From Lentisphaera sp. (GTDB taxonomy: Bacteria; Verrucomicrobiota; Lentisphaeria; Victivallales; GWF2-50-93), in NCBI GenBank assembly GCA_020721745.1, contig DYMC01000162.1, forward strand, positions 1 through 5,418: a stretch of DNA of 5,418 nt. Reading direction: 5' to 3'. The notes beneath the pieces were generated by a model. It was not told where the DNA came from, made no database searches, and worked only from the letters and a program-made list of their open reading frames with translations. The translations under genes and the position numbers were made by a program. Positions 1 to 5,418 of the stretch are shown here, one piece after another. The number at the start of each line of letters is the position of its first letter. The first letter of the stretch is position 1.

Positions 1-2
1 CT

Positions 3-104
3 AAAATCAAGCCTAGCTCCATGGAATTCTTCATCCTCCGGAATTTTCCCGTTCCCCCCGATTTCAATTGCCGGAATTTCATGTATATTCGCGGTCTGAC
101 ATGA
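3..104 (+). CDS. Possible 3' end of an upstream gene (partial, unrecognised)
   Basis: This frame is open from the left edge and ends at TGA 102-104, giving about 33 residues in view (the tail reads ...NFMYIRGLT). No family is recognisable. Two things favour real coding. G+C is higher at third codon positions than at first or second positions in this frame. The stop also overlaps the ATG at 101 in an ATGA arrangement, the same junction used between the next two genes. Against it, 33 codons can easily stay open by chance, frame 1 is also open up to 97-99, and a minus-strand frame (ATG at 82) is open to the left edge. If real, it is the preceding cistron of the same operon. The region also holds two copies of CCGGAATTT (38-46 and 71-79). 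Confidence 0.35.
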   Translation, partial: KIKPSSMEFFILRNFPVPPDFNCRNFMYIRGLT

Positions 105-1594
105 AAGCGAGCCATTACAGGGAAAAATTCCGCGAGATGATGGGATCCCCCGCCGGGGAGGATGCGGCGCGTCATCTCTGCTCGAGGACCGCGCTGTCCT
201 TCCTGGACAGATATTACTACAACGATGAATTCGCGGAGGAATACATCACGCTGCTATGCGAGATGGCGACCTCTTCCAGCGTACCTATGATGTCGGCGGC
301 GTCATCCGCCCTTTTCGGACTTGTGATTGAAAGCCTCTGCGACGACTTCGAGGAGCTGCAGACCGAGGCATACAACAGGGTGATGAGCATGGTCATCGAA
401 TTCTGCAGGAGCATTCCAGAAGGCGCCGGGATGGATGCAAGACTCAAGGATTTCGGACTCGATTCGGCGGACAAGATATACACCCGCGTCGAGAGCCTGA
501 GGCATGACGCCATAAGACGGCGCGACATATCGAGGGCCAGGAGGTTCGTGGTCCTTTCCAGAGTTACAATAGGCGCCGACGTGGCCGTGACCAGCACGCT
601 GATCCAGAGGCTGATGCATTCCCGCCCAGGAGCGGAGATCGTCCTTGTCGGAGACACGAAGCTCAAATCAATATTCGGAGGGAATGCGGGACTGAGATTC
701 AGAACACTGTCATATTCGCGGCGCGGCGGCCTTGTCGAGAGGGTGTCCAAATGGCATGATGTCCTCGACGTTGTCTCCGAGGAGAGAAGGGGCTTCGCCC
801 CCGGTGAATGCGTGCTTGTTGACACCGATTCGCGACTTTCGCAGCTCGGTGTTCTGCCTATTGTCGAGGACTCCGACTACATATTTTTCAGGAGCCGCGG
901 AGATTCCGAAGTCTTCCCCAGGAAGCTCTCCATGGCGGAGCTGGCCAATGCCTGGGCAGACAAGGTCCTCGGGGAATCACCTTTCGCATATCCGAAACTT
1001 TGGCTGCAAAAGGAGACTGTCCGAAGGGGCGAGGCCATGGTCGGATGTCTCAGAAAGGCTGGTGCGGGCAAGATCGTTTTCGTGAATTTCGGGGTGGGCG
1101 GAAATCCAAGGAAGAGAGTTGACGGAAACTTCGAGACATTGCTCCTGAAGAAGCTGCTCTGCGAGGACGGGGTTGTAGTCATCCTCGACAAAGGCACCGG
1201 AGCGGAGGAGCTCGCAAGGTCCGATGCGACAATCGCAAAATTGAGGGATGAAGGGATCCCCGCCGCAGACACCGCGTTCGCATCGGGGAATTTCCCCGGA
1301 GGATTCAAGCACGGGGTGCTTGGCGTCGTTGCGGAAATCGGAGAGGCGGCGTCGCTGATCGCGGCATCGGACCTATATGTCGGCTACGATTCCGCCTGCC
1401 AGCACATGGCCGCGGCAGCGGGCGTGAGAACGGTCACGGTGTTTGCAGGAACGAACAACACCAGATTCGTCCGCAGGTGGCGCGCATTCGGCCCGGCGAA
1501 GAGCGATCTGGTGCATGTGGACACGCTTGGCAGAGCGAGTTTCTTCGATGCCAACGACATCGTCGAGCGTGTCGCGGAGGTCGCCGCTGGATGA
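101..1594 (+). CDS. GT9-like (heptosyltransferase-type) glycosyltransferase with helical N-terminal extension
   Basis: The predicted 497-residue cytosolic protein is probably a GT-B-fold glycosyltransferase that transfers a sugar from a nucleotide donor. Residues ~1-146 are charged, apparently helical, and unlike the usual family start. Residues ~147 onward read like a GT9 N-terminal Rossmann half: a beta strand (FVVLSRVTIGADVAVTS, 149-165) in the position of the family's 'GD..lTsP' segment, then a second strand (AEIVLVGD). The C-terminal half has KIVFVNFGVGGNPRKR (334-349) and the family-like LYVGYDSACQHMAAAAGV (425-442), followed by TVFAGTNNTRF and RAFGP. No signal peptide or membrane segment is evident. 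GT9 enzymes are typically ~320-370 residues, so the extension is real extra sequence. I chose ATG 101 over the in-frame TTG at 68 because neither has a good Shine-Dalgarno and ATG 101 makes an ATGA overlap with the preceding open frame. Acceptor and donor are unknown. Sequence drift from classical WaaC/WaaF makes a true heptosyltransferase uncertain. Confidence 0.75.
   Translation: MKASHYREKFREMMGSPAGEDAARHLCSRTALSFLDRYYYNDEFAEEYITLLCEMATSSSVPMMSAASSALFGLVIESLCDDFEELQTEAYNRVMSMVIEFCRSIPEGAGMDARLKDFGLDSADKIYTRVESLRHDAIRRRDISRARRFVVLSRVTIGADVAVTSTLIQRLMHSRPGAEIVLVGDTKLKSIFGGNAGLRFRTLSYSRRGGLVERVSKWHDVLDVVSEERRGFAPGECVLVDTDSRLSQLGVLPIVEDSDYIFFRSRGDSEVFPRKLSMAELANAWADKVLGESPFAYPKLWLQKETVRRGEAMVGCLRKAGAGKIVFVNFGVGGNPRKRVDGNFETLLLKKLLCEDGVVVILDKGTGAEELARSDATIAKLRDEGIPAADTAFASGNFPGGFKHGVLGVVAEIGEAASLIAASDLYVGYDSACQHMAAAAGVRTVTVFAGTNNTRFVRRWRAFGPAKSDLVHVDTLGRASFFDANDIVERVAEVAAG
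1576..1580 (+). promoter_or_regulatory. Ribosome-binding site of the radical SAM gene
   Basis: GGAGG lies 10 bases before ATG 1591, inside the 3' end of the glycosyltransferase gene. It decides the start: the same frame is open back to an ATG at 1477, but those 38 extra residues are arginine-rich, overlap the upstream gene deeply, and lack family resemblance. Confidence 0.75.
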
Positions 1595-3111
1595 AGACAT
1601 TGTTCATATATCCGAACGCCGGATCGCAGCTTGGATTCAACTACGGCGTGGCGCACATCTCGTCGGTTCTCAAGGCCGCCGGACACCAGGTGGAACTGCT
1701 CCAGCTCTGCGAAGACATCGCGCCACTGCCAAGCGACGAGGAATTTGCCGGCTTCCTGAGAAAATCAGCGCCCGACATCATTGGCTTCTCAGTCGTTACA
1801 AACCAGTGGGCCTACACGGAGAGGCTTGCGAAAATCGCAAGAAAAACCGTGGACTCGATCATCGTCTGCGGCGGAGTCCATGCGACAGTGGCCACGGAGG
1901 AGGCAGTCGGGAGCGGCCTTTTCAACCATGTCTTCGTGGGAGAATGCGACGAGGCGTTCCTTGACTTCGTCGAGAAGCTCGGTCGTGGCGAGGATGTCGG
2001 GAGGGTCCGCAACACGGCGCATCTTTCGCCTGAAGGAAGAGTCTGTGCGAATCCGGTCAGGCCCCTGCCGTCGCTTTCCACCCTGCCGATGAAGGACTAC
2101 TCCGTTTTCGACTTTCAGAAAATAATTGACGCGAAGAGAGGCTGGGTCGGGCTGATGGCCTCCCGCGGATGCCCTTTTTCATGCACATACTGTTTCAACC
2201 ACAAGATGGTGAAGAAATACCGCTCCGATCTCGGCTGCTCATTCAGGGAGCTCAATTACATCAGGCAATTCCCGGTGGAGACTGTCATCATGGAGATAAA
2301 ATATCTTCTTGAAAACTACAAACGCATCGAGATGTTCATATTCGACGACGACCTTTTCACCTACGACAAGGACTACATCGTCGAGTTCTGCAGGGAATAC
2401 AAAAAAGTCTCCAGGCTTCCTTTCGTCGTGAACGGGCATGTCGGCTTCTTCGACGAGGACAGGGCGAAGGCGCTCGCGTCGGCGAACTGCGCCATCGTCA
2501 AGTTCGGGCTCGAGAGCGGAAGCCCGCGCATCAGGAGCAGGATCATGAACCGACACATGGGCAATAAAAACATAGAGGAGGCAATAGGGATTGTCAACAG
2601 GCATGGGATGCACAGCTCGGTGTTCGTGATGATCGGGCTTCCGCACGAGACCGAGGACGACCTGATGCAGACCGTCCGCCTGCTCGCAAAATCGCGCCCG
2701 GGCCGCTTCCGATGGACATACTTTTTCCCATATCCCGGCACGGAGTCATACAAGATCGCGATGGACAGCGGCTTCGTGAACGAGCGCAAGATGAGGGAGC
2801 TTGTGAACTTCACCGACGAGACCTGCCTCGAGTTCGGGGCGAAACAAGACCTGCTTCTCCGCAAAATCGGCGTCCTTATGCCCTGGTTTGTGAACGCGGA
2901 AAGCTCTCTCGAATGCGCGGAGCATTACAAAAGCAGGCTCGATGAGCTGCTCCGCATGGACAAATCCCAATGGAAAAAGTTCGAACCCACAGCCCGGGAC
3001 GAGGACAAGAGGCTCTCGGCCGAAATGCAAAAAAAGAATCTCTCCCACTACGCGGTCAAATACAACCGCTTCATGGGCGTCATCTCGGACTACTTCATGA
3101 AGGAAGCCTAA
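1591..3111 (+). CDS. B12-binding-domain radical SAM enzyme
   Basis: This 506-residue protein has the class-B cobalamin/radical SAM layout. Residues 1-~150 form the Rossmann-like B12-binding-type domain: MKTLFIYPN strand, LGFNYGVAHISSVLKAAGHQVELL helix-strand, PDIIGFSVVT, then CGGVHATV at 103-110. The radical SAM core starts at ~185, with MASRGCPFSCTYC giving the 4Fe-4S cysteines C194, C198 and C201 (CxxxCxxC). Further core motifs are FIFDDDLFTYDK (259-270), KFGLESGSPRIR (314-325), VFVMIGLPHETEDD (354-367) and FFPYPGTESY (388-397). A ~100-residue C-terminal tail follows. Such enzymes use S-adenosylmethionine, and often cobalamin, for methylations, ring closures or other radical chemistry; the domain often lacks the DxHxxG ligand motif, as here. 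ATGA overlap with the glycosyltransferase implies translational coupling and a shared pathway, perhaps modification of a sugar, lipid or glycoconjugate. The substrate is not readable from sequence. The gene ends in an ordinary stop, with a slippery A-run 25 codons earlier. Confidence 0.9.
   Translation: MKTLFIYPNAGSQLGFNYGVAHISSVLKAAGHQVELLQLCEDIAPLPSDEEFAGFLRKSAPDIIGFSVVTNQWAYTERLAKIARKTVDSIIVCGGVHATVATEEAVGSGLFNHVFVGECDEAFLDFVEKLGRGEDVGRVRNTAHLSPEGRVCANPVRPLPSLSTLPMKDYSVFDFQKIIDAKRGWVGLMASRGCPFSCTYCFNHKMVKKYRSDLGCSFRELNYIRQFPVETVIMEIKYLLENYKRIEMFIFDDDLFTYDKDYIVEFCREYKKVSRLPFVVNGHVGFFDEDRAKALASANCAIVKFGLESGSPRIRSRIMNRHMGNKNIEEAIGIVNRHGMHSSVFVMIGLPHETEDDLMQTVRLLAKSRPGRFRWTYFFPYPGTESYKIAMDSGFVNERKMRELVNFTDETCLEFGAKQDLLLRKIGVLMPWFVNAESSLECAEHYKSRLDELLRMDKSQWKKFEPTARDEDKRLSAEMQKKNLSHYAVKYNRFMGVISDYFMKEA
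3030..3036 (+). other. Possible -1 frameshift heptamer A AAA AAG
   Basis: A run of seven A's plus G sits in the correct phase (A|AAA|AAG, codons K481-K482) near the end of the radical SAM gene. This is the canonical bacterial -1 slippery heptamer, as used in E. coli dnaX. A slip here would replace the last 24 residues with 102 residues ending at TAG 3342-3344, giving a 584-residue product. No strong hairpin immediately downstream was identified, so it may be only a lysine-rich stretch. Confidence 0.2.
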
Positions 3112-3166
3112 CGCTATCCCAATATTCCCATAGAAAATACGCTGCCGCTCGACGCATTACGACCAG

Positions 3167-3205
3167 GCTCACCTGCGCTCTGCGTCAGGTGAAGCTGTTT
3201 GTTCT
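3167..3205 (+). terminator. Hairpin with T-rich tail, probable terminator of the operon
   Basis: The hairpin starts 56 bases past the radical SAM stop. Its main stem pairs TCACCTG (3169-3175) with CAGGTGA (3186-3192). It extends outward as GC/GC (3167-3168 with 3194-3195, bulged A 3193) and inward as CGC/GCG around a TCT loop (bulged T 3185). The tail TGTTTGTTCT follows. The bulges and interrupted T-tract make it weaker than a textbook intrinsic terminator. Confidence 0.5.
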
Positions 3206-3227
3206 GCAATTTATTCAGGAAGCCCAC

Positions 3228-3259
3228 CTAGCCCGTTTTTCGCGCGAAAAACGGGCTAG
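3228..3259. repeat. Perfect 32-bp palindrome between convergent genes
   Basis: The left arm CTAGCCCGTTTTT and right arm AAAAACGGGCTAG are exact reverse complements around a self-complementary CGCGCG centre, so every one of the 32 bases matches. As RNA it would form a 14-bp stem with a GCGC loop, identical from either strand. Neither side has a T-tract, so it is not a standard terminator. It could be an extragenic palindrome of the REP type, a bidirectional transcription block or 3'-end stabiliser, or a dimer binding site. The sequence does not decide between these. Confidence 0.9.
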
Positions 3260-3263
3260 CCTG

Positions 3264-3278
3264 TTCTCCATCGGAGAA
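3264..3278. repeat. Short perfect inverted repeat
   Basis: TTCTCC-ATC-GGAGAA is a 6-bp stem with a 3-base loop, only 4 bases after the 32-bp palindrome. There is no T-tail on either strand. It is one of a chain of inverted repeats in this spacer and could be part of the same element. Its function is unknown. Confidence 0.5.
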
Positions 3279-3305
3279 TCCCTACCTTTCCGTGTTCCTG
3301 CCAAC

Positions 3306-3326
3306 GCCCCCGCAAGGGGCTTTTTT
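3306..3326 (+). terminator. Intrinsic terminator, rightward
   Basis: GCCCC (3306-3310) pairs with GGGGC (3316-3320) around a CGCAA loop and is followed directly by six T's (3321-3326). This is the classical rho-independent layout, with a short but all-GC stem. It would stop + strand transcription of the radical SAM operon just before it enters the 3' end of nadE. The same bases read on the minus strand have no T-tract after the hairpin, so it is not a good nadE terminator. Confidence 0.7.
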
Positions 3327-3340
3327 CCCCAGGGAAAAAT

Positions 3341-5242
3341 CTAGTTGTTTTCCATCCAGATCGAGGGGTCTGCGTCCGACGGCATGCGCCAGTCGCCACG
3401 TGGAGAAAGGGCTATGGTCCCGACCTTGGGGCCGTCGGGGCAGCAGTTTCTCTTGAATTGGTTTGCGAAGAACCTCGACAAAAAGGTCTTCAAAGTGTTT
3501 TTTATGGTTTTTGCGTCGAATACGCCCTTGAATGCGATTTTCGCAATAAGTTCGAGTTTTTCGGGAGAGGCTCCGTATTTGATGCTGTGATAGAGGAAGA
3601 AATCGTGCAGCTCGTATGGCCCGATTATCTTCTCCGTCTCCTGCGTCATTTCCCCGTTCTTTCCCGGCGGGATGAGCTCGGGGCTTATCGGAGTGTCCAG
3701 AACGTCCAGGAGTATCCGGCGGGTCTTCGACGGAGACTTTCCGGCCGCCCACTCTATGACGTGGCGGACCAGGGTTTTGGGGATGCCGCAGTTGACGGCA
3801 TACATTGAGATGTGGTCTCCGCTGAAAGTGGACCATCCGAGGGCGATTTCGGAGAGATCCGCTGTCCCGACCACGATTCCGCCCTCGGCGTTGGCAATAT
3901 CCATAAGTATCTGTGTTCTTTCGCGGGCCTGTGCGTTCTCGAAGGTGATGTCATGCGTTTTTAGATCTCTTCCAATGTCCTTCAGGTGGCGGCGGCATGC
4001 GTCGCCGATATTTATGGTGCGCAGCTCCGTTCCGATGGCCTTGGCAACTGCACATGCGTTCCGCAGTGTCCGCGAGCCTGTCCCGAAGCCGGGCATGGTT
4101 ACGGAGATTATGTTCGAGGCGTCCTTGCCGAGGATGCCGAACGCCTTTTCCGTCGCCAGGAGAGCCAGCGTGGAGTCGAGGCCGCCCGATATTCCGATTA
4201 CGGCCTTCTTCGCCTTCGTGTGGGCGAGGCGCCTTGCGAGCGCGTTGCTTTGGATTTTGAATATCTCCTCGCAGCGTTCGTCCCTGCGTTGTTTGTCGGA
4301 CGGGACGAATGGGTGCGGGTCGTATTGCCTGGAAGTCTGTCCGGGGGACGGCATGGGGTCGGTTTCAATTCTCCTGTATTTTCCGCCCCCGTCGTCGTTG
4401 AACGAGCTTTCGGACATTCTCATGAAGTTCATCTTCCGGCAGTCAATGTCGGCATATCCGATGTATTCCTCGTTCTCGAACCGGCTGTTTTCCATGAGGG
4501 TGGCGCCGTTCTCGCATGCGACGCAGTGGCCCCCGAAGACCGTGTCGGTGGAAGACTCGTATGTCCCTGCGGAGCAGAGGGCGTATGCGCAGATGCATCT
4601 GGCGCTCTGGTGCCTGACGAGCTCTCGTCTGTAGTCGGCCTTTCCGACCAGCTCGTTGCTTGCGGACAGGTTGAGGATCAGGTTTGCGCCGGCGGTCGCA
4701 TGTCGGGACGAGGGGGGGATGGGCATCCAGAGGTCTTCGCAGATTTCCATCGCGAAGCTCAGTTCCCGCATGTCCGTGAAGACTAGGTCTGTTCCGAATG
4801 GCGCTTTTGCCCCGGCTACTTCGATCTGCTCTCCGGCGATATTCCTTCCGCTCTGGAACCAGCGTTTCTCGTAGAATTCCTTGTAGTTGGGCAGGTATGA
4901 TTTCGGGACTACCCCGATGATCTCGCCCTTCCTTATCGCGACGGCGCAGTTGTAGAGGCCCTTTCTCCAGCGAAGGGGTGCGCCTGCGACTATCGCGCAT
5001 TCCAGCTTGGCGGATTTCGCGGCCAAGTCCGCGATGGCGTTGGAAGCGCCATCCAGCAGCCTCGAGTTGTGGAAGAGATCCCCGCAGGAGTAGGTGCTTA
5101 TGGACAGTTCCGGGAAGAGCGCGATTGATGCGCCCGCCTTGGAAGCCTTTCTTGCTGCTGCGAAGATCGCAACTGCGTTGTGGGCTGTGTTTCCAATCTT
5201 CAACCTAGGGACGCAGATCGCTATTCTATGAAAACCATCCAT
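3341..5242 (-). CDS. nadE: Glutamine-dependent NAD+ synthetase
   Basis: This cytosolic enzyme makes NAD+ from deamido-NAD+ (nicotinate adenine dinucleotide), ATP and glutamine (EC 6.3.5.1), the last step of NAD synthesis. The protein is 633 residues from ATG 5242. The N-terminal nitrilase-type glutaminase domain (~1-270) has the Glu-Lys-Cys triad in FPELSIS (E45), VVPKSYLPNY (K114) and MEICEDLW (C168). The C-terminal synthetase domain has the PP-loop IGISGGLDST (S362-S367 core), then MPGFGTGSRT, VGTADLSEIALGWST, VNCGIPKTLV, and a terminal GPKV..ALSPRGDWRMPSD typical of the ~680-residue form known from Mycobacterium tuberculosis. It is somewhat shorter than that enzyme, but no motif is missing. 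I chose ATG 5242 over the in-frame ATG 5266 because only 5242 has a well-spaced Shine-Dalgarno. The gene stands alone and converges on the radical SAM operon. Its stop shares the CTAG at 3341-3344, and no clear minus-strand terminator follows. Confidence 0.97.
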   Translation of the reverse strand: MDGFHRIAICVPRLKIGNTAHNAVAIFAAARKASKAGASIALFPELSISTYSCGDLFHNSRLLDGASNAIADLAAKSAKLECAIVAGAPLRWRKGLYNCAVAIRKGEIIGVVPKSYLPNYKEFYEKRWFQSGRNIAGEQIEVAGAKAPFGTDLVFTDMRELSFAMEICEDLWMPIPPSSRHATAGANLILNLSASNELVGKADYRRELVRHQSARCICAYALCSAGTYESSTDTVFGGHCVACENGATLMENSRFENEEYIGYADIDCRKMNFMRMSESSFNDDGGGKYRRIETDPMPSPGQTSRQYDPHPFVPSDKQRRDERCEEIFKIQSNALARRLAHTKAKKAVIGISGGLDSTLALLATEKAFGILGKDASNIISVTMPGFGTGSRTLRNACAVAKAIGTELRTINIGDACRRHLKDIGRDLKTHDITFENAQARERTQILMDIANAEGGIVVGTADLSEIALGWSTFSGDHISMYAVNCGIPKTLVRHVIEWAAGKSPSKTRRILLDVLDTPISPELIPPGKNGEMTQETEKIIGPYELHDFFLYHSIKYGASPEKLELIAKIAFKGVFDAKTIKNTLKTFLSRFFANQFKRNCCPDGPKVGTIALSPRGDWRMPSDADPSIWMENN

Positions 5243-5251
5243 TGTCTGGAT

Positions 5252-5255
5252 CCTC
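5252..5255 (-). promoter_or_regulatory. Ribosome-binding site of nadE
   Basis: On the minus strand GAGG lies 9 bases before ATG 5242. The alternative ATG at 5266 has no purine-rich motif at a suitable distance, so this site sets the start of nadE. Confidence 0.65.
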
Positions 5256-5268
5256 GATGTTGCCATGG

Positions 5269-5334
5269 TTCACGACACGCTATGCAGGATACAAGATACA
5301 GGATACAAGATACAGGATACGGGATGGTCGTGAA
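5269..5334. repeat. 8-bp inverted repeat enclosing the heptamer array
   Basis: TTCACGAC (5269-5276) and GTCGTGAA (5327-5334) are exact reverse complements and enclose 50 bases that contain the tandem 7-bp repeats. In a nadE leader transcript this would be a stem with the repeats in its loop, ending 13 bases upstream of the GAGG ribosome-binding site. Alternatively the arms could be the ends of a small 66-bp inserted element. The pairing is certain; any role is inference. Confidence 0.55.
5286..5320. repeat. Tandem heptanucleotide repeat, five copies
   Basis: Five exact-phase 7-mers alternate AGGATAC, AAGATAC, AGGATAC, AAGATAC, AGGATAC, so the higher-order unit is 14 bp in 2.5 copies. GGGATGG after it looks like a decayed sixth copy. 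The array lies 44 bases upstream of the nadE start. Read on the minus strand each unit contains TATCCT or TATCTT, weakly -10-like. Short tandem heptamers can change copy number by slippage. They resemble in kind the STRR heptamers of cyanobacteria, but no relation is claimed. Confidence 0.95.
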
Positions 5335-5371
5335 TATACAGATGGAAGCTGCAGATGGCAAGTGTGGAAAG

Positions 5372-5383
5372 ACAGTATACTGT
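5372..5383. promoter_or_regulatory. Perfect 12-bp palindrome with -10-like core, possible operator/promoter
   Basis: ACAGTATACTGT is an exact palindrome in the A+T-richer edge region upstream of nadE. On both strands it contains TATACT, five of six matches to the sigma-70 -10 box. No convincing -35 box was found at 16-18 bases on either strand (best on minus: GCGACT, 3 of 6). If used for nadE, the leader would be about 125 bases and include the heptamer array. A dimeric repressor overlapping a -10 box is a natural reading. It does not match the NadR or NrtR site patterns as I know them. Confidence 0.35.
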
Positions 5384-5412
5384 AAGAAAACTTATTAGTC
5401 GCGTAACAAATT

Positions 5413-5416
5413 GGAG
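5413..5416 (+). promoter_or_regulatory. Possible ribosome-binding site for a gene beyond the right edge
   Basis: GGAG occurs in TTGGAGAC at the very end of the window, after an A+T-rich stretch. A divergent + strand gene could start a few bases outside, which would make the spacer with nadE a shared divergent promoter region. The start codon is not in view, so this is only a suggestion. Confidence 0.2.
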
Positions 5417-5418
5417 AC

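Noticed and set aside
1..82. Minus-strand frame from ATG 82 running off the left edge, with GGAGG at 35-39
   Set aside because: The GGAGG directly abuts one ATG and is 12 bases from the next, so spacing is poor, and too few residues are in view to judge. It also competes with a + frame that has a coding-like base pattern.
217..1308. Minus-strand open frames within the glycosyltransferase gene (217-825, 877-1308)
   Set aside because: They are serine/proline/arginine-rich shadows of the coding strand with no ribosome-binding site or family resemblance.
1477..1590. Longer radical SAM start at ATG 1477
   Set aside because: It would overlap the upstream gene by over 100 bases with an arginine-rich stretch, while MKTLFIYPN at 1591 is the typical start of the family and has GGAGG 10 bases upstream.
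68..1594. TTG start at 68 for the glycosyltransferase
   Set aside because: No Shine-Dalgarno precedes it, and the added 11 residues have no family support. ATG 101 forms an ATGA overlap with the preceding open frame.
3183..3198. Resemblance of GTCAGGTGAAGCTG to the signal recognition particle RNA core
   Set aside because: The conserved GGAA loop and the surrounding asymmetric bulge are absent, and these bases pair in the terminator-like hairpin instead.
3322..3339. TTTTTCCC/GGGAAAAA inverted repeat as a terminator of its own
   Set aside because: The loop would be only 2 bases and the stem mostly A-T. It overlaps the T-tail of the hairpin at 3306-3320 and is better explained as part of that region.
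3672..4634. 320-residue + strand open frame inside nadE
   Set aside because: It lies wholly antisense to a strongly conserved enzyme and has no recognisable motifs. Long antisense frames are expected in G+C-rich genes. The same applies to the + frame at 3986-4786.
5286..5320. CRISPR array
   Set aside because: The units are 7 bp, directly adjacent, and have no spacers.
5339..5358. CAGATGG direct repeat, two copies 13 bases apart
   Set aside because: It is too short to distinguish from chance, and no link to a promoter element is visible.

Overview
The window holds three clear protein genes and one likely gene tail, in G+C-rich, tightly packed bacterial DNA. Two genes overlap by ATGA, Shine-Dalgarno motifs are visible, and hairpin terminators are present. 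The organism cannot be named from this sequence. A GT9-type (heptosyltransferase-like) glycosyltransferase hints at a Gram-negative with surface glycans. The NAD synthetase is the long two-domain, glutamine-using type, which is too widespread to be diagnostic.

Left half (1-3111, + strand): a possible tail of an upstream gene (3-104) meets the start of a GT9-like glycosyltransferase with an unusual ~150-residue helical N-terminal extension (101-1594). This overlaps by ATGA a cobalamin-binding-domain radical SAM enzyme (1591-3111). The overlaps suggest one translationally coupled operon. The likely theme is building and modifying a glycan or glycoconjugate, but no substrate can be read from the sequence.

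Middle (3112-3340): a 229-base convergent intergenic region. Nothing is recognisable in its first ~55 bases. After that it is packed with inverted repeats: a bulged hairpin with a T-rich tail, a perfect 32-bp palindrome, a 6-bp hairpin, and a classical GC hairpin followed by six T's. The two T-tailed hairpins point rightward and would end the glycosyltransferase/radical SAM operon. No equivalent was seen for the opposite strand. The region is also stop-free in the -1 frame of the radical SAM gene, which carries an A AAA AAG slippery heptamer near its end.

Right half (3341-5242, - strand): nadE, glutamine-dependent NAD+ synthetase, with complete catalytic motifs in both domains. It is transcribed toward the operon and has no evident functional link to it. 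Its upstream region (5243-5418) contains a GAGG ribosome-binding site, five tandem 7-bp repeats enclosed by an 8-bp inverted repeat, and a perfect 12-bp palindrome carrying a -10-like TATACT. A GGAG at the right edge could serve a divergent gene beyond the window.

The most promising items for follow-up are the coupled glycosyltransferase/radical SAM pair, the repeat-in-a-stem leader of nadE, and the palindrome-rich convergent spacer. Nothing here is a proven new system.
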